DNA of 61,867 bases from DATJFH01 sp035495815 (GTDB lineage Bacteria; Acidobacteriota; Terriglobia; Bryobacterales; Bryobacteraceae): assembly GCA_035495815.1 (NCBI GenBank), contig DATJFH010000216.1:1-61867 (forward strand), read 5' to 3'. The notes under the pieces are model-generated. The model searched no databases. It saw only the letters and a list, made by a program, of their open reading frames with translations, and was not told the origin of the DNA. The position numbers and the translations under genes are program-made. Positions 1 through 7,974 of this stretch are shown one piece after another (the first letter of the stretch is position 1; each line of letters begins with the position of its first letter).

Positions 1-133
1 TTCGACATCGCTAATCCAAACACCACCCAACAGCTGCTCAGCGGGCCGCGGGCCAATGGCGAGCACGTCAGCGTGCAGCAGCCTCCCGTCCTGCGGCACG
101 ACAGCATTGCGAAAATCGACCTCGCGAATATCA
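1..133. other. left edge, unresolved coding remnant
   Basis: The first 133 bases, downstream of the sigma-factor stop, stay open in one frame on each strand. The minus-strand frame reads plausibly (it includes GNDIREVDFRN and GVWISDVE) but follows a TGA with no ATG before the edge. The plus-strand frame would have to run about 150 bases antisense through the sigma gene. I cannot decide between them and call no gene. Confidence 0.2.
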
Positions 134-733
134 TTACCCAGCGGCGTCAGCCCCAGGATGCGCGTTCAATTTACGGCGCAGCCAGGCCTGGGCGAATCGC
201 AAGTCGTGGCGTACGACATGAACCGACTTCCCCACTGCCTCGGCGATCTCTTCCGCGGTCATGCCGCCGAAGTACCGCAGCTCGATAGACTGCGCCAGCG
301 ACGAATCCTCGAGCGCGAGAGCCTCGAGGGCGCGATCGAGGTCCAGCACGTCCACCGGATCGAGCGCCGTGTCCGGATCTCCGGCCAAAGTAGTGGTCCT
401 CAGGCCGCGCCGCCGATAGCCCGGCTGTTCGCCGCCGCGCTTTTTGGTCGCGCGGGCGCGCCCGTAGTCCACCAGCACCTGCCGCATGACGCGTGATGCG
501 ACCGTGAGAAAATGAACCCGATCCGAGAAGTCCCGGCTGCCGTTTTCATAGAGCTTCAAATACGCTTCATGAACCAGCGCCGTGGTTTCGAGCGTGTGAC
601 CGGCCCGTTCCCCCCGCAGTTGCCGGGCGGCGATGCGGCGTAGCTCCCCATACAAGACCGAAACCAGTTCGTTCATGACCGACTGGTTTCCGCCTCGCAG
701 CCGCTCGAGCAACTCAGGGACGGAACTCTCCAC
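134..733 (-). CDS. ECF-type RNA polymerase sigma factor
   Basis: Sigma-70 of the extracytoplasmic-function type (Sigma70_ECF family), which should direct RNA polymerase to a specific promoter set. Region 2 is seen in ELRRIAARQLRGERAGHT and LVHEAYLKLY, followed by FLTVASRVMRQVLVDYGR. Region 4 is seen in LALEDSSLAQSIELRYFGG, then AEEIAEAVGKSVHVVRHDL, the -35-recognition helix-turn-helix, near the C-terminus. The frame is open up to an ATG at 796, but that extension (MRRQSGIIVQANHKKK) is unlike the family and covers a TATAAT box, so I chose the GTG at 733 just before ESSVPELLERLRGG. The gene is divergent from the Ser/Thr kinase at 805, a common acidobacterial pairing. Family assignment is strong; the start and target genes are uncertain. 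Confidence 0.85.
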   Translation of the reverse strand: MESSVPELLERLRGGNQSVMNELVSVLYGELRRIAARQLRGERAGHTLETTALVHEAYLKLYENGSRDFSDRVHFLTVASRVMRQVLVDYGRARATKKRGGEQPGYRRRGLRTTTLAGDPDTALDPVDVLDLDRALEALALEDSSLAQSIELRYFGGMTAEEIAEAVGKSVHVVRHDLRFAQAWLRRKLNAHPGADAAG

Positions 734-772
734 CAGAAGGACAGCATACTTCTTTTTGTGATTTGCTTGCAC

Positions 773-778
773 TATAAT
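773..778 (+). promoter_or_regulatory. candidate -10 box of the kinase gene
   Basis: A perfect TATAAT lies 26 bases upstream of the kinase ATG at 805, in the gap between the divergent sigma factor and kinase. I see no convincing -35 hexamer at the usual 16-18 base spacing, so the promoter may be weak, activated or coincidental. Confidence 0.4.
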
Positions 779-804
779 GCCGGATTGTCGCCGCACCGGA
801 GCGT

Positions 805-3465
805 ATGGATCCGCAGATACGAGTTTTGTTCAGCGAACTCGCCGACCTTCCGCCCATCGAGCGGGAGAAAATCTTCGCGGAGCGGCGTGTCGACCCGGGA
901 CTTCGCGCCGAAGTGGAATCGCTGCTTCGCTTCGATGCAAGCCAACGCCGCCTGCTGACCGAGTGTGTCTCAAAGGCGGCCGAGGAGACGCTGCGCTCCA
1001 ATGAGGCGCCGGAATTCACACACTGTGGGCCTTACCGCCTCATCCGGCTGCTCGGCTCCGGCGGAATGGGTGATGTGTACCTGGCCGAGCGCGCCGACGG
1101 CGAAATTCAGCAGCAGGTGGCCATCAAGCTCCTGCGCCCCCGCGCCGACCGGCCCGCGTGGCGCGAGCGCTTTCTGAATGAACGGCAGCTTCTGGCCAGC
1201 CTCAATCACCCGGCCATCGCCCGCGTCATCGATGCCGGAGGCGCCGGAGAGCGTCATCCGTATCTCGTGATGGAGTTCGTCGACGGGCAACCGGTCGACG
1301 AATTCTCGGCGGGTAAGGATCTTCGCGCTCAGCTCGACCTGTTCCTGGCCGTTTGCGACGCGGTGTCCCACGCGCATCAGCGGCTCATCATCCATCGCGA
1401 CCTGAAGCCGTCCAACATCCTGGTAGACGCTTCGGGGCGGCCCAAACTCCTCGATTTCGGAATCGCCAAGCTGCTCGACGAAGAGTCCGAGCCCACGCAG
1501 ACCGTGGAGCGGCTACTGACCCCGGGCTACGCCAGCCCCGAACAGCTCCGCAGCGGGAGCCAGACCACGGCAACCGATATCTACTCGCTCGGCGCCGTTT
1601 TGTACAAGATGCTCACCGGCCGCTCGCCGCACGAGTCGGACGATCCTTCGGCCAAGGCGATTGACGTGATCACCGGCGCGCGCGAAATTCCCCCGGCCCG
1701 GCGGTCGAATCCCAATCTGCCCGACGACATCGATTTCATCCTGCGGAAGGCGTTGCGGAGCGAGCCTGAGGAGCGCTATGCCTCGGTAGAGGCTTTCGCG
1801 AACGACATCCGGGCATTCCTCGAATCGAGACCCGTGCAGGCGCGCTCCGGCGACATCTGGTATCGCGCGCGAAAGTTCATGCGGCGGTACTGGCTGCCCG
1901 TGGCTGCGGCAGTGGTGACGATCGCGGGCCTGTCGGTGGGCTTGTATGTGGCCAATCGCGAACGCGCGATCGCGCAACGGCGATTCGTTCAGGTACGCCG
2001 GTTGGCGAACCGAGTGCTTGCTCTCGACGATCAGATCGGGGGGTTGCCCGGCGCCGCCAAGGCCCGTCACGAGATCGTGGAGATGTCAAAGGAATATCTT
2101 GAAGCCCTCGGCGCCGAGGCTCAGCGCGATCAGGACCTGGCGCTGGAAATTGCCAATGCATATGCGTTGCTGGCCCGCAGCCAGGGACTTCCCACTTCTC
2201 CCAATCTCGGCCAGTACGCTCAGGCGGAGGAGAGTCTCCGCAAAGCGGAGGCCTTGCTGGATCCGGTTCTCCAGGCCGCGCCTCAAAACCGGAGAGCGCT
2301 GCTGGCGTCAGCGCGGATCAGTTCCAACCGGATGATCCTCGCCAATACTGAGGAACGGCGCGCCGACGCGTCGGCGCACGCGGGCAAGGCGGTGTGGCGA
2401 CTGGATACGCTGCTCGGCCTGGGGAAGACATCGCTGACCAACTCCGAGCTGTCGCTCTCCCTGCAGATCCTCAACAACGTCGCCCTGACACAAAAGAACA
2501 CGCACGATTTCGAGGGGGCCATTCGCTCCGCACGCCGGTCAATCGAGTTCTCACGATCCCAGCCCTCGGCGGCGGCTTACGCTGCGACTGCATGGAGCAT
2601 CATTGCGGATTCGCTGCGGATGTCAGGCGATCTGGACGGAGCGCTTCATGCCATCCGAGAGGCGCGGCGCGGTCTCGAAGGCGCGGATTTCCGCAGTCAG
2701 ATCCGGCGGCAGGCAACCTGGTTCAGCGTTCTCTGGCGGGAAGGGGTGATCCTTGGAGAATACGGGGGAGTCAATCTGAATCGGCCTGACGAAGCGATTG
2801 AAGTGCTGCGGAGGGCGTTCGACCTGATCGACGAGTGGGCGCGCGCGGATCCCAATGACGCCTCGAGGCGTGTTCTGTTCGCACAGGGAGGCGCCGCGCT
2901 GGGAAACCTCCTCCGGGATCGGGATCCGGCGCGAGCGCTCGAAGTTTATGACCACTCGCTGCTCCGGCTCGGCGAGGTCAAGAACAATATCCGGGCGCGG
3001 CGGGGAGAGGCGGAGATGCTGGCTTACTCCTCTTACGCGTTGCGTCGTCTGAATCTGGCCCGGGAAGCCGAAACACGCATCGCGAGAGCCTTTCAGCTAT
3101 TGCGCCAGACGAAGGACTATCCGGCTGCCCGGATCAAACCCGGGTCGGAGGCGGACGCCGCTCTCCGCGCGCTGGCGGATCATCACGCCGCGACGGGCCG
3201 TCCGGAGCGTGCGGCCGAGGTTTATCGGGAGCTGCTCGAGAAGATCCTGGCGTCGAACCCGGACCCGCGGAACGATTTACCTAACGCCGCGATTCTCTCG
3301 CGCACCTACGAAGGCCTTGGCGCGGCGTATCGGCGCAATCGCCAGACCGACAAAGCCGAAGAACAGTCGACGCTTCGTCTCGAGCTTTGGCGCCACTGGC
3401 AGCGAAAGCTCCCCAACAACTCCTTCATAGCGCGCCAGCTTACGGCGGCCAACTTCCATCCATAA
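805..3465 (+). CDS. membrane Ser/Thr protein kinase with C-terminal TPR domain
   Basis: Hanks-type kinase of 886 residues. The glycine loop is GSGGMGDVY (residues 84-92), the ATP-binding lysine is in VAIKLL (Lys108), the catalytic loop is HRDLKPSN (197-204) and the metal-binding motif is DFGIAK (217-222), followed by GYASPEQL. All key residues are present, so it should be active. One membrane helix (about 362-383, YWLPVAAAVVTIAGLSVGL) separates the cytoplasmic kinase from about 500 residues of TPR-like helices predicted to lie outside the cytoplasm. The N-terminal 75 residues resemble the short helical region common in acidobacterial kinases of this type. It is divergent from the ECF sigma factor and lies 161 bases upstream of the peptide array, which makes it a candidate sensor or regulator for that system. 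That link is inference from position only. Confidence 0.93.
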   Translation: MDPQIRVLFSELADLPPIEREKIFAERRVDPGLRAEVESLLRFDASQRRLLTECVSKAAEETLRSNEAPEFTHCGPYRLIRLLGSGGMGDVYLAERADGEIQQQVAIKLLRPRADRPAWRERFLNERQLLASLNHPAIARVIDAGGAGERHPYLVMEFVDGQPVDEFSAGKDLRAQLDLFLAVCDAVSHAHQRLIIHRDLKPSNILVDASGRPKLLDFGIAKLLDEESEPTQTVERLLTPGYASPEQLRSGSQTTATDIYSLGAVLYKMLTGRSPHESDDPSAKAIDVITGAREIPPARRSNPNLPDDIDFILRKALRSEPEERYASVEAFANDIRAFLESRPVQARSGDIWYRARKFMRRYWLPVAAAVVTIAGLSVGLYVANRERAIAQRRFVQVRRLANRVLALDDQIGGLPGAAKARHEIVEMSKEYLEALGAEAQRDQDLALEIANAYALLARSQGLPTSPNLGQYAQAEESLRKAEALLDPVLQAAPQNRRALLASARISSNRMILANTEERRADASAHAGKAVWRLDTLLGLGKTSLTNSELSLSLQILNNVALTQKNTHDFEGAIRSARRSIEFSRSQPSAAAYAATAWSIIADSLRMSGDLDGALHAIREARRGLEGADFRSQIRRQATWFSVLWREGVILGEYGGVNLNRPDEAIEVLRRAFDLIDEWARADPNDASRRVLFAQGGAALGNLLRDRDPARALEVYDHSLLRLGEVKNNIRARRGEAEMLAYSSYALRRLNLAREAETRIARAFQLLRQTKDYPAARIKPGSEADAALRALADHHAATGRPERAAEVYRELLEKILASNPDPRNDLPNAAILSRTYEGLGAAYRRNRQTDKAEEQSTLRLELWRHWQRKLPNNSFIARQLTAANFHP

Positions 3466-3626
3466 CATCCTGACCGTGCGTGGCTGAGCGCGGTTTTGCA
3501 GACGGATCCGCCGGCGCAGCAGGCGGCCACTTCCGGAATCCCAAAATTTCCTTGCTAATTTCGGCTGCGAATCTCGCTTTACGCTCAGGAGGTGGACTTG
3601 CCCGCCTCACATACAAGGAGAACCTC
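3466..3626 (+). other. leader region upstream of the peptide array
   Basis: This stretch separates the kinase stop from the first tiny peptide gene. It ends in AAGGAG (3615-3620), six bases before the ATG at 3627. The frame of the first peptide is open back to 3480, but the extra 49 residues are unlike any other copy. I see no clear promoter hexamers; an ECF-dependent promoter is possible but cannot be read by eye. Confidence 0.35.
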
Positions 3627-3692
3627 ATGAAAATCAAAACCAAGGTCAGAGCCGGCAAGCTCGTCGGCAATCACAACCCGACGGTGCGGTAG
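3627..3692 (+). CDS. tiny exported-peptide precursor, copy 1
   Basis: 21 codons with an ATG start and TAG stop; AAGGAG lies six bases upstream. The peptide reads MKIKTKVRAG followed by KLVGNHNPTVR. The basic first part ends in Ala-Gly, a double-glycine-type site that the C39 peptidase encoded at 5377 could cut, which would release an 11-residue core. Arg at position 8 replaces the Lys of the other copies. An in-frame upstream extension to 3480 exists but is probably not used. Function is unknown; I do not recognise a characterised family. Confidence 0.8.
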   Translation: MKIKTKVRAGKLVGNHNPTVR

Positions 3693-3718
3693 CCGTCAAC
3701 CCTGAAAGGAGAATAGCC

Positions 3719-3784
3719 GTGAAAATCAAAACGAAGGTCAAAGCCGGCAGGCTCGTCGGCAATCACAATCCGACGGTGCGGTAG
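3719..3784 (+). CDS. tiny exported-peptide precursor, copy 2
   Basis: 21 codons starting with GTG, preceded by AAAGGAG with a seven-base spacer. The peptide is MKIKTKVKAG followed by RLVGNHNPTVR; Arg replaces Lys as the first residue after the Ala-Gly pair. The spacer before it is nearly identical to the spacers of copies 3-5. Confidence 0.8.
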   Translation: MKIKTKVKAGRLVGNHNPTVR

Positions 3785-3810
3785 CTGTCAACCCTGAAAG
3801 GAGAATAGTC

Positions 3811-3876
3811 GTGAAAATCAAAACGAAGGTCAAAGCCGGCAAGCTCGTCGGCAATCACAATCCGACGGTGCGGTAG
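3811..3876 (+). CDS. tiny exported-peptide precursor, copy 3
   Basis: 21 codons with a GTG start behind AAAGGAG. The peptide is MKIKTKVKAG followed by KLVGNHNPTVR and matches the consensus of the array at every position. Confidence 0.8.
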   Translation: MKIKTKVKAGKLVGNHNPTVR

Positions 3877-3902
3877 CCGTCAACTCTGAAAGGAGAATGG
3901 CC

Positions 3903-3968
3903 GTGAAAATCAGAACGACGGTCAAGGCCGGCAAGCTCGCCGGCAATCACAATCCGACGGTGCGGTAG
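3903..3968 (+). CDS. tiny exported-peptide precursor, copy 4
   Basis: 21 codons with a GTG start. The peptide is MKIRTTVKAG followed by KLAGNHNPTVR, the most changed leader in the set (Arg4, Thr6), with Ala13 in the core. An in-frame ATG at 3897 exists but lies one base from the ribosome-binding site, so the GTG is the better start. Confidence 0.8.
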   Translation: MKIRTTVKAGKLAGNHNPTVR

Positions 3969-3993
3969 CCGTCAAGTCTGAAAGGAGAATGGC

Positions 3994-4059
3994 GTGAAAA
4001 TCAAAACGAAAGTCAAAGCCGGCAAGCTCGTTGCCAATCACAACCAGACGGTGAGGTAG
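3994..4059 (+). CDS. tiny exported-peptide precursor, copy 5
   Basis: 21 codons with a GTG start. The peptide is MKIKTKVKAG followed by KLVANHNQTVR; Gln replaces Pro after the Asn-His-Asn motif. The preceding ATG reads ATG GCG TGA and stops at once. This copy therefore shows that the GTG is the real start across the array. Confidence 0.8.
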   Translation: MKIKTKVKAGKLVANHNQTVR

Positions 4060-4091
4060 CCGTCAATTTTGAAAGGGGGCATAGCCTAGTC

Positions 4092-4157
4092 ATGAAGATC
4101 AAAACCAAAGTCAAGGCGGGCAGGCTCGTCGCCAATCACAACGCCACCGTAGGTTAA
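4092..4157 (+). CDS. tiny exported-peptide precursor, copy 6 (divergent)
   Basis: 21 codons with ATG and TAA. The peptide is MKIKTKVKAG followed by RLVANHNATVG. It is the most diverged copy: Ala replaces Pro after Asn-His-Asn, the C-terminal Arg is replaced by Gly, and the codons differ. Its ribosome-binding site (GAAAGGGGG, 4071-4079) lies 12 bases away, further than in the other copies, so translation may be weaker. The adaptor gene begins 23 bases downstream. Confidence 0.78.
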   Translation: MKIKTKVKAGRLVANHNATVG

Positions 4158-4180
4158 ATCCAAATCGGAAGTGCAACGGG

Positions 4181-5380
4181 ATGCGGCCGGCCATTCCCGG
4201 CCCATTCCGCTGGAACATTATGACTGCGACGCCTTTTTCCCGAACTTACATGCGTCTGTTGAGCGACCGCGGCTGGTCCGGGACATGGACCCTGGCGGGC
4301 GCGATCGGCATGCTGGGAGCCTGGGGATGGTGGTCCGTGCACGGGCAGGTGACTCTGCGGGAGGTTTCCTCCGAGGCCCGTGTGGAGCTTGACCTGGCGT
4401 CCCACCCAGTCCAGTCTCCGCTGCTCGGGCGCGTCGTCTCCGCAAGAATGCAGGTCGGCCAATCCGTTCGCGCCGGCGACGTCCTGGTCGAGATCGATGC
4501 GATGCCCGACCGGCTGCAGTGGCAGGAACAAAGAGTCCGGGCGGAGAGTTTGGGTCCGGAACTTGGTCGGCTGCACGCTCAACTGGCGGCGGAGGAAGCT
4601 GCTCGGACCGAAGAGCGGCAAACCGCCCGCCTGAGCGCCGACGAGGCGGCCAACCGGATTGGGGAAGCAGAGACGGCCGCGCGGTACGTCGAATCGGAGC
4701 TGGCGAGGATGCAGGATCTGGCGCGCGAGCGCCTGGTAGCGGCGCGCGATCTCGAGAAGGCGGAAGGCGAGGCGAAGCGGATGCGCGCGGCGGTGGCGAC
4801 CCTGAAAAGCGCGGCCCTGCGTGTGCCCCAGGAGCAGGCCACGCGGGACCGGGAACGCGATGCGCGGATCGAAAAGCTGAATTCGGAGATCGCCGGCCTC
4901 GAGGGGCGGCGCAACACGCTGCGCGCAGGAATGAACCGCCTCGGTTACGAAATTGACCAGCGCCGTGTCCGGGCGCCGGTTGACGGGCGCATCGGGGAAG
5001 CGGCGATCCTGCGAGCCGGCGCGGTCGTGCAGCCTGGGGAGAGGCTCGCCTCCATCGTGCCTGCGGGCGGGCTGTTGGTGGCCGCTCAATTCCCGGCAGA
5101 GGCGGCCTTCGGCCGGATTCGCGTAGGCCAGCCTGCGGTCTTGCGGCTGAACGCGTTTCCCTGGGCCGAATTCGGCGCCGTCTCGGCTACCGTCGCCCGG
5201 GTAGCGGAGGAAGTGAGGGAAGGCAAGGTGCGGGTGGAACTCTCGATCCTGTCGACGCCCGGTTTTCGCGGCAGGCTGGAGCACGGCATGCCCGGCGCCC
5301 TGGAGGTCCTGGTCGAGCGCCTCACGCCCCTGTCGCTCGCGCTGCGAACCGCCGGGCAGTCCCTCACTTCGCGCCCATGA
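4181..5380 (+). CDS. HlyD-family membrane-fusion adaptor
   Basis: Periplasmic adaptor of 399 residues that should link an inner-membrane ABC exporter to the outer envelope. One membrane helix lies at about residues 35-52 (WTLAGAIGMLGAWGWW). A first biotinyl/lipoyl-like half follows (QSPLLGRVVSARMQVGQ), then an Ala/Glu/Arg-rich coiled-coil hairpin to about 255, and the second lipoyl half (RVRAPVDGRIGEAAILRAG), ending in a beta-barrel-like domain. An in-frame ATG at 4220 is an alternative start; neither has a strong ribosome-binding site. Its stop overlaps the start of the peptidase exporter by four bases. With the next two genes it resembles the HlyD member of NHLM-type bacteriocin export systems. 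Confidence 0.88.
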   Translation: MRPAIPGPFRWNIMTATPFSRTYMRLLSDRGWSGTWTLAGAIGMLGAWGWWSVHGQVTLREVSSEARVELDLASHPVQSPLLGRVVSARMQVGQSVRAGDVLVEIDAMPDRLQWQEQRVRAESLGPELGRLHAQLAAEEAARTEERQTARLSADEAANRIGEAETAARYVESELARMQDLARERLVAARDLEKAEGEAKRMRAAVATLKSAALRVPQEQATRDRERDARIEKLNSEIAGLEGRRNTLRAGMNRLGYEIDQRRVRAPVDGRIGEAAILRAGAVVQPGERLASIVPAGGLLVAAQFPAEAAFGRIRVGQPAVLRLNAFPWAEFGAVSATVARVAEEVREGKVRVELSILSTPGFRGRLEHGMPGALEVLVERLTPLSLALRTAGQSLTSRP

Positions 5381-7974
5381 GACGCCGCTTCCTGGCGCCG
5401 GAGGTAATCCAGACGTCGGCCATGGATTGCGGGCCGGCAGCGCTCAAATCGCTGTTCGGGGGATTCGGCCTCTACCTTTCCTACGGCCGGCTGCGCGAAG
5501 CGTGCCAGACCGACGTGGACGGCACTTCCATCGATACGCTGGAAACGGTGGCCCGGCAACTGGGGCTGGACGTGGCGCAACTCCTGATGCCGGCCGATCT
5601 GCTGCTGCTCGATGAGTCCGCATGTCTGCCGGCCATCGTGGTGACAAGCCTCCCTCGGGGCGCAACCCATTTCGTCGTGGTCTGGCGAGTGCACGGCCCG
5701 CTCGTTCAGGTCATGGACCCTGCAGCGGGACGCGTCTGGATTCCGCGGCGGCGGCTGCTGGAATCTCTGTACATACACGAGCAGCCGGTTCCGCGACGGG
5801 ATTGGGAGGAGTGGTCGCAAACGGAGTCGTTCACAGGCGGGCTTCGGCGCAGGATGCGTGCGCTCGGCGTCAAGCCGGTCATTTGGGCGGACCGGGCGCA
5901 TCTAGACGCCTCGCTGCGGCTGGCGCACATGCTGCGAGACTGTGGAAAGCTGAAGGCCGGCGCCGAAGCGCGCGAGTTCCTCGAGTTGTGCGCCCGCAAT
6001 CCTGGCCAAATTCCGCCCGAACTTTGGGCGGCGCGGGAGATCGCCGCCGGTTGCGAGCAGGTGCTTGCGCGCGGCGCCGTCCTGATCGTAGCGTCGGGAC
6101 CGCGGAAGGACGCGGCAGAGGACTTGCCCCAATCGCTGGCGGCCGTTCGGAACGAACCGCCTCCGCGCGTCTGGGCGCCGGTCTGGTCGGCGTTGCGGCA
6201 GAGCGGATGGATCACGCCAGGCATCGTCGCCATGGCGCTGGTGGCGGCCGCCGCCGGAACGGTTTGCGAAGCGCTCCTCTTCCGCGCTTTTTTCGATTTG
6301 GCGCGGCATCTGAAGTTGACCGCCGAGCGCATGGCCGCGCTGGCGGCGATGCTGGTGTTTCTGGGCGCGCTTCTGGCCCTGGATTGGGGCGCGGCCCTCT
6401 ACCTTCTGCGCCTCGGAAGGCATCTGGAGCTGCGCTTGAAAACGCGCTTTCAATGGAAGATACCCCGTCTGGCCGATCGTTACTTTCAGTCCCGGCTCAT
6501 CTCGGATATGGCATTTCGCGCGCACGCGCTGCACCTGCTGCGGGAATTGCCGGACCTGGCGGGCCGGCTGGTCCGGCTGGCCGCCAGCCTGGCGGTAACG
6601 GCCGGCGCGATCGCCTGGTTCTACCCGGAGGCAACGATTCCGGCCCTGTGCGCCGCTGCCGCGGGCATCGTCCTGCCGCTTCTGTTTCAGCCCGCGATCA
6701 TCGAGCGCGACTTGCGCTTCCGCGAGTTCAGCGGGGCCGACAGCCGGTTCTATCTCGACGCTCTCCTGGGCTCGCGCGCCATTCAGGCGCATGGGGCCGC
6801 CCGCGCATTGCGTGTGGAGCAGGCCTGGCAGCTCGGACAATGGGCCGATGCCGGGCTCCGCCGGCATTCCCTGCTCCTGAGCGCGGAAGCTCTCCAGCTC
6901 ACGCTGACGCTGGCGCTCGGCATCGCGCTCGTCTGGAGGCAGGCCGCCACCGCGCAACAGCCGGCCGCGCTGCTGCTTTTGGTCTACTGGGCGGTGTCGA
7001 TTCCCGCAATCGGACGGCAGTTCGCCTCATTCGCATGGGGCTTGCCCGAGCTGCGAAATACGCTGCTGCGTTTTCTGGAGCCGCTGTCATCGCCCGAAGA
7101 AGGGCCCGCCGAATCCTCGGCAGTCTCGCCCGCGAAGGAGGCGCGGGGCGTAAGAATCGAGATCGATCATGTCACGGCCGTCGCCGGTGGGCATGTCATT
7201 CTCGATGACCTCACGTTTGCGGCGGCGCCCGGCGAGCATATTGCCGTGGTGGGTCCTTCGGGCGCGGGCAAATCCTCGCTCGTCGGGCTGCTGCTCGGCT
7301 GGCTCGAGCCGTCCCGTGGGACGATACGGGTCGGCGGCGCGCCGCTGAACGCGCTCCGGCTCGCCCAATTGCGTCAGGAGACGGCCTGGATCGATCCGCA
7401 GGTTCATCTGTTCAACGCGACTTTGTTCGAAAACCTGGGTTACGGCAACGGCGCCGGGGCGGCCGGACGTATGGGGCGCGCGGTCGAAACCGCGGGTCTG
7501 GGTAGCGTCCTCGAGCGCCTGCCGGACGGCTTGCAAACGCCTCTCGGCGATGGCGGCGCCCTGGTTTCTGGCGGCGAAGGCCAGCGTGTCCGGATCGGCC
7601 GTGCTCTCGCCCGTCCGGGCGTCCGGCTGGCCATTCTGGACGAGCCGGCGCGCGGACTCGACAGAGATCAGCGGCGGGAAATCGTTCGGACCGCAAGGCG
7701 CTCCTACGCGGCGAGCACTCTGCTCTGTGTAACGCATGACGTCACGGATACTCTCGATTTCGACCGCGTTCTGGTCATCGAGGCCGGGCGTATCGTCGAG
7801 GACGGTCCGCCGCGCCGGCTTTATGCCGAGTCCGGCTCGCGTTATCGGGATCTGCTCGACCAGGAAAAGGCGGTCGATCGCCAAATGTGGTCCCATCCCA
7901 TGTGGAGACGGCTGCGAATGACGCGAGGGATCGTGAGCGAAGCCGCGGAGGTGCGCGAATGGACGAGCGCCTAG
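5377..7974 (+). CDS. C39-peptidase-containing ABC exporter (PCAT)
   Basis: Bifunctional exporter of 865 residues that should remove leader peptides and pump the cores out. The N-terminal C39 domain keeps its oxyanion Gln12 and Cys18 (QTSAMDCGPAAL), His98 and Asp114, so it should be active. The membrane domain starts near residue 275. The ATPase domain has Walker A GPSGAGKSS (about 626-634), signature VSGGEGQR, Walker B LAILDEP and an H-loop in VTHD. About 110 residues of linker (about 155-265) sit between peptidase and membrane domain, making it longer than typical PCATs of 700-740. Domain order matches the peptidase/permease/ATPase component of NHLM systems. The likely substrates are the six peptides encoded at 3627-4157, each with an Ala-Gly site. 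Confidence 0.93.
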   Translation: MRRRFLAPEVIQTSAMDCGPAALKSLFGGFGLYLSYGRLREACQTDVDGTSIDTLETVARQLGLDVAQLLMPADLLLLDESACLPAIVVTSLPRGATHFVVVWRVHGPLVQVMDPAAGRVWIPRRRLLESLYIHEQPVPRRDWEEWSQTESFTGGLRRRMRALGVKPVIWADRAHLDASLRLAHMLRDCGKLKAGAEAREFLELCARNPGQIPPELWAAREIAAGCEQVLARGAVLIVASGPRKDAAEDLPQSLAAVRNEPPPRVWAPVWSALRQSGWITPGIVAMALVAAAAGTVCEALLFRAFFDLARHLKLTAERMAALAAMLVFLGALLALDWGAALYLLRLGRHLELRLKTRFQWKIPRLADRYFQSRLISDMAFRAHALHLLRELPDLAGRLVRLAASLAVTAGAIAWFYPEATIPALCAAAAGIVLPLLFQPAIIERDLRFREFSGADSRFYLDALLGSRAIQAHGAARALRVEQAWQLGQWADAGLRRHSLLLSAEALQLTLTLALGIALVWRQAATAQQPAALLLLVYWAVSIPAIGRQFASFAWGLPELRNTLLRFLEPLSSPEEGPAESSAVSPAKEARGVRIEIDHVTAVAGGHVILDDLTFAAAPGEHIAVVGPSGAGKSSLVGLLLGWLEPSRGTIRVGGAPLNALRLAQLRQETAWIDPQVHLFNATLFENLGYGNGAGAAGRMGRAVETAGLGSVLERLPDGLQTPLGDGGALVSGGEGQRVRIGRALARPGVRLAILDEPARGLDRDQRREIVRTARRSYAASTLLCVTHDVTDTLDFDRVLVIEAGRIVEDGPPRRLYAESGSRYRDLLDQEKAVDRQMWSHPMWRRLRMTRGIVSEAAEVREWTSA

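Larger units (their letters stand above)
3627..4157 (+). repeat. six-unit tandem repeat carrying tiny peptide genes
   Basis: Six direct repeats begin at 3627, 3719, 3811, 3903, 3994 and 4092, with a period of 91-98 bases. Each unit holds a 66-base gene and a conserved spacer of about 25 bases containing GTCAA, then TGAAAGGAG and a start codon. Units 2-5 are nearly identical at DNA level, indicating recent duplication. Units 1 and 6 use different synonymous codons yet keep the peptide, which indicates selection on the protein. It is not a CRISPR array: the repeats are coding and no variable spacers are present. Confidence 0.95.

Noticed and set aside
1..288. plus-strand gene entering from the left edge
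   Set aside because: It would run about 150 bases antisense inside the sigma-factor gene and becomes Arg-rich there.
3480..3692. 70-residue version of the first peptide gene
   Set aside because: The extra N-terminal part is absent from the five other copies, and a good ribosome-binding site precedes the internal ATG.
3627..4157. CRISPR-like direct repeats
   Set aside because: Repeats of 91-98 bases are coding, have ribosome-binding sites and lack unique spacers.
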